Below, piece by piece: positions 1 through 7,069 of a DNA stretch of 12,832 nt; position 1 is the first letter of the stretch; every line of letters begins with the position of its first letter. The notes beneath the pieces were generated by a model that was not told the origin of the DNA, ran no database searches, and was given only the letters and a program-made list of their open reading frames with translations. The stretch is from Comamonadaceae bacterium (GTDB lineage: Bacteria > Pseudomonadota > Gammaproteobacteria > Burkholderiales > Burkholderiaceae_C): contig CANHUM010000017.1 of assembly GCA_947463845.1 (NCBI GenBank), forward strand, positions 1 through 12,832, read 5' to 3'. The position numbers and the translations under genes are program-made.

Positions 1-111
1 CATCATGCGCAGGCCCGCTTGTGCGGCCAAGGGGTGCGAGGTGGACACCACATTGCGCGCAAACAGCGGCAAGCGGGTGCTGGTGTAGGGGAACTGGTAG
101 TCGAAATTCAT
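1..111 (-). CDS. ggt: Gamma-glutamyltransferase family protein, N-terminal fragment
   Basis: Only the first 37 codons are present; the gene continues beyond position 1. It starts MNFDYQFPYTSTRLPLFARN and continues into a VVSTSHPLAAQAGLRMM stretch. This is the typical beginning of gamma-glutamyltransferase-family proteins of the Ntn-hydrolase fold, which cleave or transfer gamma-glutamyl groups from glutathione and related compounds. The catalytic Thr and the self-cleavage site lie outside the window, so activity cannot be judged. No hydrophobic signal peptide precedes the conserved block, which suggests a cytoplasmic YwrD-like enzyme rather than the periplasmic form (inference). The ATG is 1 nt after the tctC stop (TGA-C-ATG), with only a weak GGA upstream, so translation is probably coupled to tctC. 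Family call fairly sure, exact subfamily less so. Confidence 0.8.
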   Translation of the reverse strand, partial: MNFDYQFPYTSTRLPLFARNVVSTSHPLAAQAGLRMM

Positions 112-112
112 G

Positions 113-1087
113 TCAATCCAATGTGATCTTGCGCTCGGTGATGATCTTTTTCCACTTGACCGATTCGCTGGCCAGCATGCTGGTGAACTGGGCGGGTGTG
201 CCACCCACGGGCTCGATGCCCAGGCGCTGCAATCTGTCCACCACTTCGGGGTCTTTGAGCACTTGGTTGGCGGCCGCGTTCACGCGACTGACCACCTCTG
301 GCGGCAGGCCCTTGGGACCAAAAACACCAAACCAGGTGGTGGACTCGTAGCCCGGTAACACATCGGCAATCGGCGGCACCCCGGGTGCCAGTGGCGTGGC
401 CTTGAGCGACGTCACCCCCAATGCACGCAAACGGCCATCGCGCACATGCGGCAAACCCGTGGGCAGGCTGTCGAACATCACATCCAGTTTGCCGCTGACC
501 AGATCGGGAATGGCCAAGGCTGTCCCTTTGTAAGGGATGTGCACCACGAACAGATTGGCCTGCGATTTGAACAACTCCGCCGTCAGCTGCACGATGGTGC
601 CATTGCCGCTGGACGCGTAATTCAGACGTCCGGGGTTTTTCTTGGCGTAGTCGATCCACTCCTTGACGGTTTTGGCGGGCGAGTTGTTGGGCACCAGCAT
701 GATGCTGGGCGCATTGCCCAAATGGCTGATCGGGGTGAAGTCGCGCACTGCGTCGTAGGGCATGCGCGGGTTCAGGTTGGGGCCGATGGAATGTGTGCTG
801 GACGTCGACAGCAGCAAGGTGTAGCCATCGGAGCTGGCCTTGGCCGCCAGGTCGGAGCCCAAGGTGCCGCCTGCACCTGGGCGGTTTTCCACCACCAGTG
901 ATTGACCCAGTTTTTCACCGATTTTCTGTGACAGGGTGCGTGCAAACAAATCGGTGGCACCTCCGGCTGGGAAGGGCACGATCAAACGCACGGGCTTGGT
1001 GGGATAGCCCTGAGCCTGGGCCCAACCCAGGCTGGCCAGAGAGAGCGTGAGCACAGAGAGTGCGCGCAACAAATATCTTTTCGTCAT
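113..1087 (-). CDS. tctC: Tripartite tricarboxylate transporter substrate-binding protein (Bug/TctC family)
   Basis: Periplasmic solute-binding protein of 324 residues, the usual length for the family, which captures small carboxylates or amino acids and delivers them to TctA/TctB. Residues 1-25 form a signal peptide: basic MTKR, a hydrophobic core, and an AQA cleavage site before QGYPTKP. The family signature follows at 28-46 (YPTKPVRLIVPFPAGGATD), with a second conserved stretch, VENRPGAGGTLGSD, at about 66-79. The start at 1087 was preferred over an in-frame ATG at 1282 because only it puts the signal peptide at the N-terminus; the longer reading would run back through the hairpin at 1208-1235 and into the end of tctA. 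It lies downstream of tctBA, behind a hairpin, and 1 nt before the gamma-glutamyltransferase gene. The ligand cannot be read from sequence; Bug proteins bind varied anions including glutamate, aspartate and citrate. Confidence 0.92.
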   Translation of the reverse strand: MTKRYLLRALSVLTLSLASLGWAQAQGYPTKPVRLIVPFPAGGATDLFARTLSQKIGEKLGQSLVVENRPGAGGTLGSDLAAKASSDGYTLLLSTSSTHSIGPNLNPRMPYDAVRDFTPISHLGNAPSIMLVPNNSPAKTVKEWIDYAKKNPGRLNYASSGNGTIVQLTAELFKSQANLFVVHIPYKGTALAIPDLVSGKLDVMFDSLPTGLPHVRDGRLRALGVTSLKATPLAPGVPPIADVLPGYESTTWFGVFGPKGLPPEVVSRVNAAANQVLKDPEVVDRLQRLGIEPVGGTPAQFTSMLASESVKWKKIITERKITLD

Positions 1088-1144
1088 GGTGAGGTTCCGG
1101 TCAATGACTGACACAGCCATATGGGAAATGATTTTCTCAGAGGC

Positions 1145-1173
1145 CCTATTCGCTCGCTGAACCCAAGTGACAA
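1145..1173 (-). promoter_or_regulatory. Possible sigma70-type promoter for tctC-ggt
   Basis: On the minus strand a TTGTCA element (plus positions 1168-1173, five of six matches to TTGACA) stands 17 nt before a poor AATAGG -10 element (1145-1150). It lies between the hairpin behind tctA and the tctC start, where a separate promoter for tctC-ggt would be expected. The -10 match is weak, so the call is tentative. Confidence 0.25.
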
Positions 1174-1207
1174 GACCACGATCTGCACGCGCTTGAAGCG
1201 CACCAAA

Positions 1208-1235
1208 GACAACGGCCTCCGAAGAGGCCGTTGTC
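1208..1235 (-). terminator. Intrinsic terminator-like hairpin with UUCG loop after tctA
   Basis: A perfect 12-bp inverted repeat, GACAACGGCCTC / GAGGCCGTTGTC, encloses a 4-nt loop that reads TTCG on the minus strand, the very stable C(UUCG)G tetraloop. It begins 21 nt after the tctA stop codon. Only three T residues follow directly (TTTGG), so it may stop transcription incompletely or protect the 3' end of the tctBA mRNA. On the plus strand no gene ends here, so it serves the minus strand. Confidence 0.8.
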
Positions 1236-1256
1236 AGCAGTCTGTCGCGTGTCAGG

Positions 1257-2768
1257 TCAGTCTTCGACGAAAGCCTCTTCACGCTTGGACTTGATGGACG
1301 GCAACATCACGATGATCAGCAACAACAAGGCGACGGCCAACAAACTGGCTGACAGGGGCCGCGTTACAAAGACACTCCAGTCACCACGCGAGAGCAACAT
1401 GGCGCGGCGCAGGTTCTCTTCCATCATCGGCCCAAGGATGAAACCCAGCAACAAGGGTGCAGGCTCCATACCGAGTTTGATGAAGGTGTAACCGATCACG
1501 CCGAACATCGCCACCATCCAGATGTCCCAGGTGTTGTTGTTGGTCGAGTACACGCCAATGGCGCAGAACAAGACAATCGCGGGGAAGAGCCAACGGTAGG
1601 GGACCGACAGCAACCTGATCCAGATGCCGATCAGGGGCAGGTTCAGGATGATCAACATGGCATTGCCGATCCACATCGACGCGATCAGGCCCCAGAACAA
1701 CTCGGGGTTGCTGGTCATGACCTGGGGGCCAGGCTGGATGTTGTGAATGGTCATCGCACCGACCATCAAAGCCATCACCGCGTTGGGCGGAATGCCCAGT
1801 GTCAAAAGAGGAATGAACGAGGTTTGCGAAGCCGCATTGTTGGCCGATTCTGGCGCAGCCACACCGCGGATATTGCCTTGTCCAAAGGGCAGCTCATTCG
1901 GCTTGACCTTGGTTTTTTTCTCGATCGTGTAGGCGGCAAAAGCTGCCAGCAAAGCACCACCGCCAGGCAAGATACCGAGGGCGGAACCCAGGGATGTACC
2001 GCGCAAAACAGCGGGCAACATGTTCTTGAAATCTTCCGCTGTGGGCATCAAGCCGGTCACCTTGGCGGTGAAGACTTCACGCTCTTCATCGGGTTTGGAC
2101 AAATTGGAGATGATCTCGCCATAACCAAAAACACCCATGGCAATGACAATGAAGCCGATGCCGTCGGTCAACTCGGGAATGTCAAAGCTGTAGCGGGCTA
2201 CACCGGAGTTCACATCGGTACCGATCAGGCCCATGAGCAGACCCAAAACGATCATGCCGACCGCTTTGATCAAGGAGCCGGAAGCCAGTACCACCGCACC
2301 AATCAAACCCAATACCATCAGGGAAAAGTATTCAGCAGGACCGAACTTGAAGGCGACTTCGGTCAAAGGCGCTGCAAACGCAGCCAGAATCAGGGTGCCC
2401 ACGCAACCGGCAAAGAACGAACCCATGCCGGCAGCCGCCAGGGCCGGACCCGCACGGCCTTTGCGAGCCATCTGATAACCGTCAATCATGGTCACCACTG
2501 ACGAAGCTTCACCTGGCAGGTTGACCAAGATGGCCGTGGTCGAACCACCGTATTGAGCGCCGTAATAAATACCGGCCAGCATGATCAGCGCCGCAATGGG
2601 CGGCAGTGCATATGTGGCCGGGAGCAACATGGCGATGGTGGCCACGGGGCCGACGCCCGGCAAAACACCAATCAAGGTACCCAACAAGCAACCGATGAAG
2701 GCATAGATCAGGTTTTGGAAGGTGAAAGCCACCCCAAAACCGAGCGCGAGATTGTCAAACAAGTCCAT
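1257..2768 (-). CDS. tctA: Tripartite tricarboxylate transporter large permease subunit TctA
   Basis: Inner-membrane protein of 503 residues that forms the transport channel of the TTT system, driven by ion gradients, with TctB as small subunit and a TctC/Bug protein as binding partner. It is hydrophobic almost throughout, with about a dozen likely membrane segments. Conserved family blocks are GVLPGVGP (34-41), YGGSTTAILVNLPGEASS (73-90), GILPGGG (265-271), APESANNAA (305-313) and GIPPNA (325-330). The two LPG motifs at 34-41 and 265-271 reflect the known internal duplication of the family. The start is supported by GAGGAG (2777-2782) 8 nt upstream; this site overlaps the tctB stop codon, so the two genes are probably translationally coupled. 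A strong hairpin follows the stop. Full length, no sign of damage. Confidence 0.96.
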   Translation of the reverse strand: MDLFDNLALGFGVAFTFQNLIYAFIGCLLGTLIGVLPGVGPVATIAMLLPATYALPPIAALIMLAGIYYGAQYGGSTTAILVNLPGEASSVVTMIDGYQMARKGRAGPALAAAGMGSFFAGCVGTLILAAFAAPLTEVAFKFGPAEYFSLMVLGLIGAVVLASGSLIKAVGMIVLGLLMGLIGTDVNSGVARYSFDIPELTDGIGFIVIAMGVFGYGEIISNLSKPDEEREVFTAKVTGLMPTAEDFKNMLPAVLRGTSLGSALGILPGGGALLAAFAAYTIEKKTKVKPNELPFGQGNIRGVAAPESANNAASQTSFIPLLTLGIPPNAVMALMVGAMTIHNIQPGPQVMTSNPELFWGLIASMWIGNAMLIILNLPLIGIWIRLLSVPYRWLFPAIVLFCAIGVYSTNNNTWDIWMVAMFGVIGYTFIKLGMEPAPLLLGFILGPMMEENLRRAMLLSRGDWSVFVTRPLSASLLAVALLLLIIVMLPSIKSKREEAFVED

Positions 2769-2776
2769 GAATTATT

Positions 2777-2782
2777 CTCCTC
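2777..2782 (-). promoter_or_regulatory. tctA ribosome binding site overlapping the tctB stop
   Basis: GAGGAG on the minus strand, 8 nt before the tctA ATG. Its first bases overlap the TGA stop of tctB (2781-2783), an arrangement that lets ribosomes ending tctB pass to tctA and keep the two membrane subunits in proportion. Confidence 0.8.
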
Positions 2783-3269
2783 AACCGGTGATGAAGGTGG
2801 GCCAAACTGGGAACTGCAGCTTCAAGAGCAACACGAACGCGCAGTAGCAGCCGATGGACAAAATGGTGGCCAGGATGGCCACTTCCTTGACCTTGTAGGT
2901 ATCACCCGCCAGGCTCACCACAAAGGTGGTGCCAAAAATGGCCACGATCAAACCCATGGCTGGCACGCCCAGATTGGGCAGGCCACCGAGCAAAACGCCA
3001 AACAACAAGTTGCCTGCAATGATGAAGAACAGAGGCTTCCAGGCCCAAGCACCGATCTTGTCGCCATTGGGAGTCTTCACCACCATGGCTTTGAACATGA
3101 TGTACAGCCCAATGATGGCCAATAACACGCCGAGCATCATTGGGAAAAAGCCCGGGCCCATACGGGCACTCGTGCCAAGGTTGTAGTTGGTGGCACCGAT
3201 GGCAAATGCGCTGCCCACAGCGGCATAAAGCAAGCCGGAGAAAAAGTCTTTTTGACTCTTGATGATCAC
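2781..3269 (-). CDS. tctB: Tripartite tricarboxylate transporter small membrane subunit TctB
   Basis: Small inner-membrane subunit of the TTT transporter, 162 residues, normal for the TctB (DUF1468) family. Hydrophobic segments lie at about 8-28, 42-62, 78-98, 102-120 and 128-150. The typical motif TSARMGPGFFP (33-43) sits between the first two. It works with TctA next to it (12-nt gap) and a periplasmic binding protein. Translation starts at GTG, supported by GAGGAG (3277-3282) 7 nt upstream; the next residues, IIKSQKDFFSG, look like a normal TctB N-terminus. It is the first gene of the tctB-tctA unit. Low sequence conservation is usual for TctB; the call is supported by topology, motif and neighbour. 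Confidence 0.9.
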   Translation of the reverse strand: MIIKSQKDFFSGLLYAAVGSAFAIGATNYNLGTSARMGPGFFPMMLGVLLAIIGLYIMFKAMVVKTPNGDKIGAWAWKPLFFIIAGNLLFGVLLGGLPNLGVPAMGLIVAIFGTTFVVSLAGDTYKVKEVAILATILSIGCYCAFVLLLKLQFPVWPTFITG

Positions 3270-3276
3270 GATAGTG

Positions 3277-3282
3277 CTCCTC
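3277..3282 (-). promoter_or_regulatory. tctB ribosome binding site deciding a GTG start
   Basis: GAGGAG on the minus strand 7 nt before GTG at 3267-3269. No ATG lies at a better spacing, so the site supports a GTG start for tctB. Confidence 0.75.
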
Positions 3283-3417
3283 TGATTTGAGTTGGCGCAA
3301 TTTTGCGTGAAGCAGGTGACTTAATGGATGTGGGTTACACCTATGTCCCCAGCGTGACGGAGCTATGGTTAACCCTGATGCCGATCCCACTCATGTGCGC
3401 ACTTCATGGACATGCAC
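3283..3417. other. Intergenic region upstream of tctB
   Basis: This gap should carry the tctBA promoter, but no -35/-10 pair stood out by eye. It contains two short palindromes, GGTTAACC (3367-3374) and GTGCGCAC near 3395-3402. There is no stem followed by a T run behind the methyltransferase-fold gene that ends at 3418, so read-through from the lol operon into tctBA cannot be excluded. Confidence 0.5.
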
Positions 3418-4188
3418 TCACTTGGTCAGCGGCTTGAAGACCTTGAGCCATTTCGGTGCGGGCAGGCCCCACTGGTCTTCGACCGCACTGGCTGCCTGCA
3501 ACAAGGCATCGCGCGAAGGACGGCTGGCCGTGCGTTGCGCGAGCACGATGGCGTTACCTTCCCGGGTGGGCTTGAAGGCCCAGACTGCGTCTGCGCCAAA
3601 AGCATTGCCAATTTTCTCAACGCTCTCGGCATAACTCGAAGAGCGACCAAAAAGGTTCACGGTCATGCAGCCTTGCGGGGTCAGCAGTTCACGGCAGTGG
3701 CGATAAAAATCGGGCGTGTCCAGCACCGGCGCGGCGGCCTCTTCGTCGTACAAGTCCACCTGCAGCGCATCCACGGTGCCCCGCCACTCGTCTTTCTGAA
3801 TTTCCAGCGATGCATCGGCCAACACCACGCGCAAGCGCTCGTCGTCGGGGGGCAGGCGAAACCAGCCCCGACAAGCATGCAGCACGCCGGGGTTCAACTC
3901 GATGGCCGTACAGGTCATCTTGAGTTTTTTGTAGCAAAACTTGGTGATGGTGCCTGCACCGAGACCCAGCTGCATGGCATGCGCGCCTTTGACTTCGGCG
4001 TGCGGAAAAAAAAGCAACCAGCCAAACATGCGCTGCACATATTCCAGCTCAATGTCGTAGGGTCGGTCCAGAAACATCGAGCCCTGAATCCACTCGGTGC
4101 CCAGGTGCAGATAACGGATCTCACCGTCTTCAGAGAAATTGACTTCCGGCATTGGTAAGTCAAGGGTTGAGGCTTTTTTTCGGGTCAT
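3418..4188 (-). CDS. Spermidine-synthase-like methyltransferase-fold protein
   Basis: Predicted cytosolic protein of 256 residues with the Rossmann fold of the spermidine synthase/SAM-methyltransferase superfamily. Visible motifs are QLGLGAGTITK (73-83, nucleotide-binding loop), AIELNP (95-100, acidic residue expected to bind the ribose), LADAS (113-117) and QVDLYDEE (143-150). In true spermidine synthases the first loop is GGGDG and the catalytic block is DSTDP. Here the loop lacks its Asp and the block reads DLYDE, keeping both Asp residues but not the Pro. It is also somewhat shorter than typical SpeE. I therefore call it SpeE-like and do not claim polyamine synthesis; a methyltransferase acting on another substrate is equally possible. 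Its ATG overlaps the tatD stop by 4 nt (ATGA), so it is the last gene of the lol operon. An A7 run lies at codons 3-5. Confidence 0.78.
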   Translation of the reverse strand: MTRKKASTLDLPMPEVNFSEDGEIRYLHLGTEWIQGSMFLDRPYDIELEYVQRMFGWLLFFPHAEVKGAHAMQLGLGAGTITKFCYKKLKMTCTAIELNPGVLHACRGWFRLPPDDERLRVVLADASLEIQKDEWRGTVDALQVDLYDEEAAAPVLDTPDFYRHCRELLTPQGCMTVNLFGRSSSYAESVEKIGNAFGADAVWAFKPTREGNAIVLAQRTASRPSRDALLQAASAVEDQWGLPAPKWLKVFKPLTK

Positions 4189-5048
4189 GGCAAAGCCCGC
4201 AGGGGCCGGTGAAGAAAGGGCATGGACAAAGCCGCCAGCTTGGGCAAGACGCGGCAGGCATTGGCACTGGAAGCTGTGGCCAGATCGGCCAGCGACACAT
4301 CACGCAACTGGGCCAGCACCTGGGCGATTCGGGGCAGCTCGGCTGGGCTGTTGCGCCCTTGGGGCGTGCCCTGCGCCCGCTGTTCGGCGGATTGATACAG
4401 CCATTGCGGCGGGATATCGGGCGCATCGGTCTCCAGCACGAGCGCACTGAGGGGCAGTTCGCAGGCCAGACGGCGCAGTTGCAAAGAACGTTCATAGGTG
4501 AGCGTGCCGCCAAAACCCAGCGCAAAGCCCATGTCCACAAAGGCCTGCGCTTGCTGGTGGCTGCCATTGAAGGCGTGCGCGATGCCGGAGGTCACCGTGC
4601 ACTGGCGCAAGCCTTTAAGCAAGAGGTCGGCCGAGCGCCGCACGTGGAGGATGACGGGCAAGCTGTGCTTTTGGGCCAGCTTGAGTTGCGCGGCGTAAAA
4701 AAACCATTGGCGCTCTCGCATGGGCGGGGTGCACAGTTCGGGCACAAAAAAGTCCAGCCCGATCTCGCCTACAGCCACCAGGCGCGGGTCATCACGGCGC
4801 TCGGACAGGGCAAGGTCAAGCGCCCGCAAATCTGCTTCCTGCGCTTGCGGGACATACAAAGGGTGGATGCCCAAAGCATAGGCATCGCCATGCTGCTGGG
4901 CCAGTTGCGCCACATCGGCCCAATGGGGCGCGTGGACCGCCGGAATCACGCAGCAGGTCACACCCGCTTGGCGGGCCGCCTGGCGCACCGCTTCGCGGTC
5001 GGCATCAAACTCGGCCGCGTCCAGGTGGCAATGGGTATCGATCCACAT
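4185..5048 (-). CDS. TatD/YjjV-family metal-dependent hydrolase (DNase-like)
   Basis: TIM-barrel amidohydrolase-type protein of 287 residues. TatD-family enzymes are metal-dependent nucleases, linked to 3'-5' exonuclease activity and DNA repair. The full set of metal ligands can be seen: DTHCHLD (4-10; H6 and H8), GEIGLD (94-99; E95), ILHVRRS (133-139; H135), HAFNGS (158-163; H158) and LETDAP (205-210; D208). GIHP (60-63) and GGTLTYERS also match the family. The NSPAELPRI stretch and general pattern resemble the YjjV branch more than TatD proper. It starts 15 nt after the lolD stop without a clear Shine-Dalgarno sequence and overlaps the next gene by 4 nt. Family call is firm; subfamily and substrate are not. 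Confidence 0.9.
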   Translation of the reverse strand: MWIDTHCHLDAAEFDADREAVRQAARQAGVTCCVIPAVHAPHWADVAQLAQQHGDAYALGIHPLYVPQAQEADLRALDLALSERRDDPRLVAVGEIGLDFFVPELCTPPMRERQWFFYAAQLKLAQKHSLPVILHVRRSADLLLKGLRQCTVTSGIAHAFNGSHQQAQAFVDMGFALGFGGTLTYERSLQLRRLACELPLSALVLETDAPDIPPQWLYQSAEQRAQGTPQGRNSPAELPRIAQVLAQLRDVSLADLATASSANACRVLPKLAALSMPFLHRPLRALP

Positions 5049-5063
5049 TCGGGCTTGAAAAAC

Positions 5064-5759
5064 TCAAACAGGCGCTTGCAAGACGCCCTTGACCAAGTGC
5101 AGCTGGCGGTCGCAGCGGGCGGCCAGTGCTGGGTCGTGGGTAACCACCACAAAGGCCGTACCGCGTTCGCGGGCCAGTTGCAGCATCAAGGCAAACACAC
5201 CGTCGGCGGTCTCGCGGTCCAGGTTGCCAGTGGGCTCGTCCGCCAGCACGCAAGCCGGGTCATTGACCAAGGCGCGGGCCAAAGCCACGCGCTGGCGCTC
5301 ACCGCCCGAGAGTTCGGCAGGTCGGTGGTGCAAGCGCTCGCTCAGCCCCACACGTTGTAGCCAGCCCATGGCCACGGCGGCCGCTTGGGTACGGTCTTGC
5401 CTGCGAATCCACAGCGGCATGGCCACGTTGTCCAAGGCGCTGAATTCCGGCAACAAATGGTGGAACTGGTAGACAAAGCCCAAATAACGGTTGCGCCACT
5501 GGCCCTGCTCGGCAGCGCTCAGTGCAGAGAGTAATTGGCCATTGAGCTGCACCTGGCCTTGCGTCGGTGCATCAAGCCCGCCCAGCAAATGCAGCAAAGT
5601 ACTCTTTCCCGAGCCCGACGCGCCCACGATGGCCAGCGTCTCGCCCGCGTGCACGACCAGGTCCACACCCTGCAGCACGGTCACGTCCAGGCGCCCTTCG
5701 GTGAAGCGCTTGGTCAGACCCTGGGCCTGCAGCACCACGGGGTTTTTCGTGTCATTCAT
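5064..5759 (-). CDS. lolD: Lipoprotein-releasing ABC transporter ATP-binding protein LolD
   Basis: ATPase of 231 residues (E. coli LolD is about the same length) that powers release of outer-membrane lipoproteins from the inner membrane to LolA. All ABC motifs are intact: Walker A GASGSGKS (46-53), Q-loop VYQFHH (Q98), signature [15 protein letters not shown] (150-164), Walker [12 protein letters not shown] (171-181) and H-loop VVTHDP (H208). [20 protein letters not shown] is the pattern typical of LolD rather than of general MacB-type ATPases. The start at 5759 is chosen because GGAGG (5769-5773) lies 9 nt upstream and [19 protein letters not shown] is the family N-terminus; a longer in-frame reading from 5822 would run deep into lolC. 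It overlaps lolC by 8 nt. Confidence 0.95.
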   Translation of the reverse strand: MNDTKNPVVLQAQGLTKRFTEGRLDVTVLQGVDLVVHAGETLAIVGASGSGKSTLLHLLGGLDAPTQGQVQLNGQLLSALSAAEQGQWRNRYLGFVYQFHHLLPEFSALDNVAMPLWIRRQDRTQAAAVAMGWLQRVGLSERLHHRPAELSGGERQRVALARALVNDPACVLADEPTGNLDRETADGVFALMLQLARERGTAFVVVTHDPALAARCDRQLHLVKGVLQAPV

Positions 5760-7020
5760 AGCGCAGCGCCTCCGCCGGGTTGACCTGGCTGGCACGCCAG
5801 CTGGGGTAGAGCGTGGCCACAAATGCCAGCACCAGGGAGATGATGGCCACGGGCAAGATGTCGCTGGCCAGTGGCTCGCTGGGCATTCGGCTGATCAGGT
5901 AAATGTCGCGCGGTAAAAAGCTGGCGTTGAACAGGGTCTCGAGCGCAGGCACGATCACATCAATGTTGAACGCCACCAAAAGGCCCAGCAACAAGCCACT
6001 CAGGGTGCCGATCACGCCCACGGTGGCACCCTGCACCACAAAAATGCCCATGATGCTGCGCGGGCTGGCCCCCAAGGTGCGCAAGATCGCAATGTCGGCG
6101 CGTTTGTCGGTCACCGTCATCACCAGGGTGCTGACCAAATTGAACGCCGCCACCGCCACGATGAGTGTGAGGATGATGAACATCATGCGTTTTTCAACCT
6201 GCACGGCAGCAAACCAGGTTTTGTTCTGCTGCGTCCAGTCGCGTACAAAAAAGGCCGGCCCCAAGTCCATTTGAAGGTCACGCGCCACCTCACGCGCCTG
6301 GTGCAGGTCGCGCAGTTTCAGACGCACCCCGCTCGGGCCCTCCAGCCGGAACATGCGGGCGGCGTCATCAACGTGCATGAGTGCCAGCGCGGAGTCGTAT
6401 TCGTAGTGTCCGGAAGAAAACGTGCCGACCACACCCATCTGCTTCATGCGGGGGACCACGCCTGCGGGCGTGACCTGACCCGAGGGCGAAACCAGCGTCA
6501 CCGGATCGCCACTTTGTACGCCCAGGTTGTTGGCCAGATCGCGGCCCAGCACCAGCCCGAATTCGCCCGGCTGCAGGCGCTGCAACACCGCGGCTTGGCG
6601 GTCGCCCGACAGATCGCTGACCTCGGGCTCCAGCACCGGGTCGATGCCGCGCACCAGCACACCCTTCATGTCATCACCTCGTGCCAACAAGGCTTGGGCG
6701 GTGATGAAGGGTGCAGCGCCCAGCACTTGCGGATGCGCCTTCAGACGGGCCAGCAATCCCGCCATATCGGCCACCGCAGCGGCGTCTACGGCATAGACCT
6801 CGATGTGCGACACCACCCCCAGCATGCGGTCGCGCACCTCTTTCTGGAAGCCATTCATCACACTCAGCACGATGATGAGCGCCGCCACCCCCAGGCCAAT
6901 GCCCATCATGGACACCCCTGAAATGAAGGAAATGAAACCGTTGCGCCGGGTGGCGCGGCCTGCACGCGTGTAACGCCAGCCCAGCACCAGCTCGTAGGGG
7001 ATGTTTTTGAACAATGCCAT
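5752..7020 (-). CDS. lolC: Lipoprotein-releasing ABC transporter permease, LolC/E (LolF-type)
   Basis: Inner-membrane permease of 422 residues with the LolC/LolE layout: a first membrane segment (about 29-55), a large periplasmic domain (about 60-270), then three C-terminal membrane segments (about 275-303, 325-355, 385-405). [30 protein letters not shown] and the cytoplasmic [15 protein letters not shown] (305-319), the ATPase-coupling region, are typical. A PRMK stretch (190-193) sits where LolC carries its LolA-binding hook, and [11 protein letters not shown] follows. E. coli has separate lolC and lolE genes around lolD; here one permease precedes lolD, so it probably acts as a LolF-type homodimer (inference). 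The start at 7020 gives the usual [20 protein letters not shown]; an in-frame ATG at 7083 would extend into the divergent gene. First gene of the operon. Confidence 0.94.
   Translation of the reverse strand: MALFKNIPYELVLGWRYTRAGRATRRNGFISFISGVSMMGIGLGVAALIIVLSVMNGFQKEVRDRMLGVVSHIEVYAVDAAAVADMAGLLARLKAHPQVLGAAPFITAQALLARGDDMKGVLVRGIDPVLEPEVSDLSGDRQAAVLQRLQPGEFGLVLGRDLANNLGVQSGDPVTLVSPSGQVTPAGVVPRMKQMGVVGTFSSGHYEYDSALALMHVDDAARMFRLEGPSGVRLKLRDLHQAREVARDLQMDLGPAFFVRDWTQQNKTWFAAVQVEKRMMFIILTLIVAVAAFNLVSTLVMTVTDKRADIAILRTLGASPRSIMGIFVVQGATVGVIGTLSGLLLGLLVAFNIDVIVPALETLFNASFLPRDIYLISRMPSEPLASDILPVAIISLVLAFVATLYPSWRASQVNPAEALRYE
5769..5773 (-). promoter_or_regulatory. lolD ribosome binding site inside lolC
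   Basis: GGAGG on the minus strand, 9 nt before the lolD ATG at 5759 and inside the last codons of lolC. It decides the lolD start and shows that translation of the ATPase does not depend only on coupling. Confidence 0.75.
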
Positions 7021-7028
7021 AACCCCGT

Positions 7029-7061
7029 ATTGTGCAGTGCAGACCCTGCTGCTGCGACAAT
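7029..7061. promoter_or_regulatory. Imperfect dyad in the divergent lolC / rpfE-type spacer
   Basis: The 49-bp spacer between the two divergent starts (7020 and 7070) has an imperfect inverted repeat with outer arms ATTGT (7029-7033) and ACAAT (7057-7061) and inner GCAG / CTGC arms around ACC. The ends double as -10-like hexamers: CACAAT on the minus strand and GACAAT on the plus strand, each 8 nt before its start codon. Matching -35 elements are poor. It may be a shared operator or back-to-back promoter (inference). Confidence 0.35.
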
Positions 7062-7069
7062 CGGCGCCC

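Noticed and set aside
113..1282. Longer reading of the tctC gene starting at 1282
   Set aside because: The extra 65 residues would cover the terminator hairpin and overlap the end of tctA, and they would bury a clear signal peptide inside the protein.
1743..2501. Long plus-strand open frame of 252 codons opposite tctA
   Set aside because: It is antisense to a well-conserved tctA and has a composition rich in Gln, His, Gly and Arg without any recognisable domain, typical of a shadow frame.
3385..3417. Possible terminator after the SpeE-like gene
   Set aside because: A GTGCGCAC palindrome and CATG repeats are present, but there is no long stem and no T run, so a terminator is not supported.
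3406..5360. Long plus-strand open frames (250 and 402 codons) opposite the SpeE-like, tatD and lolD genes
   Set aside because: They cross several real genes on the other strand, have no conserved motifs, and result from the codon bias of a GC-rich genome.
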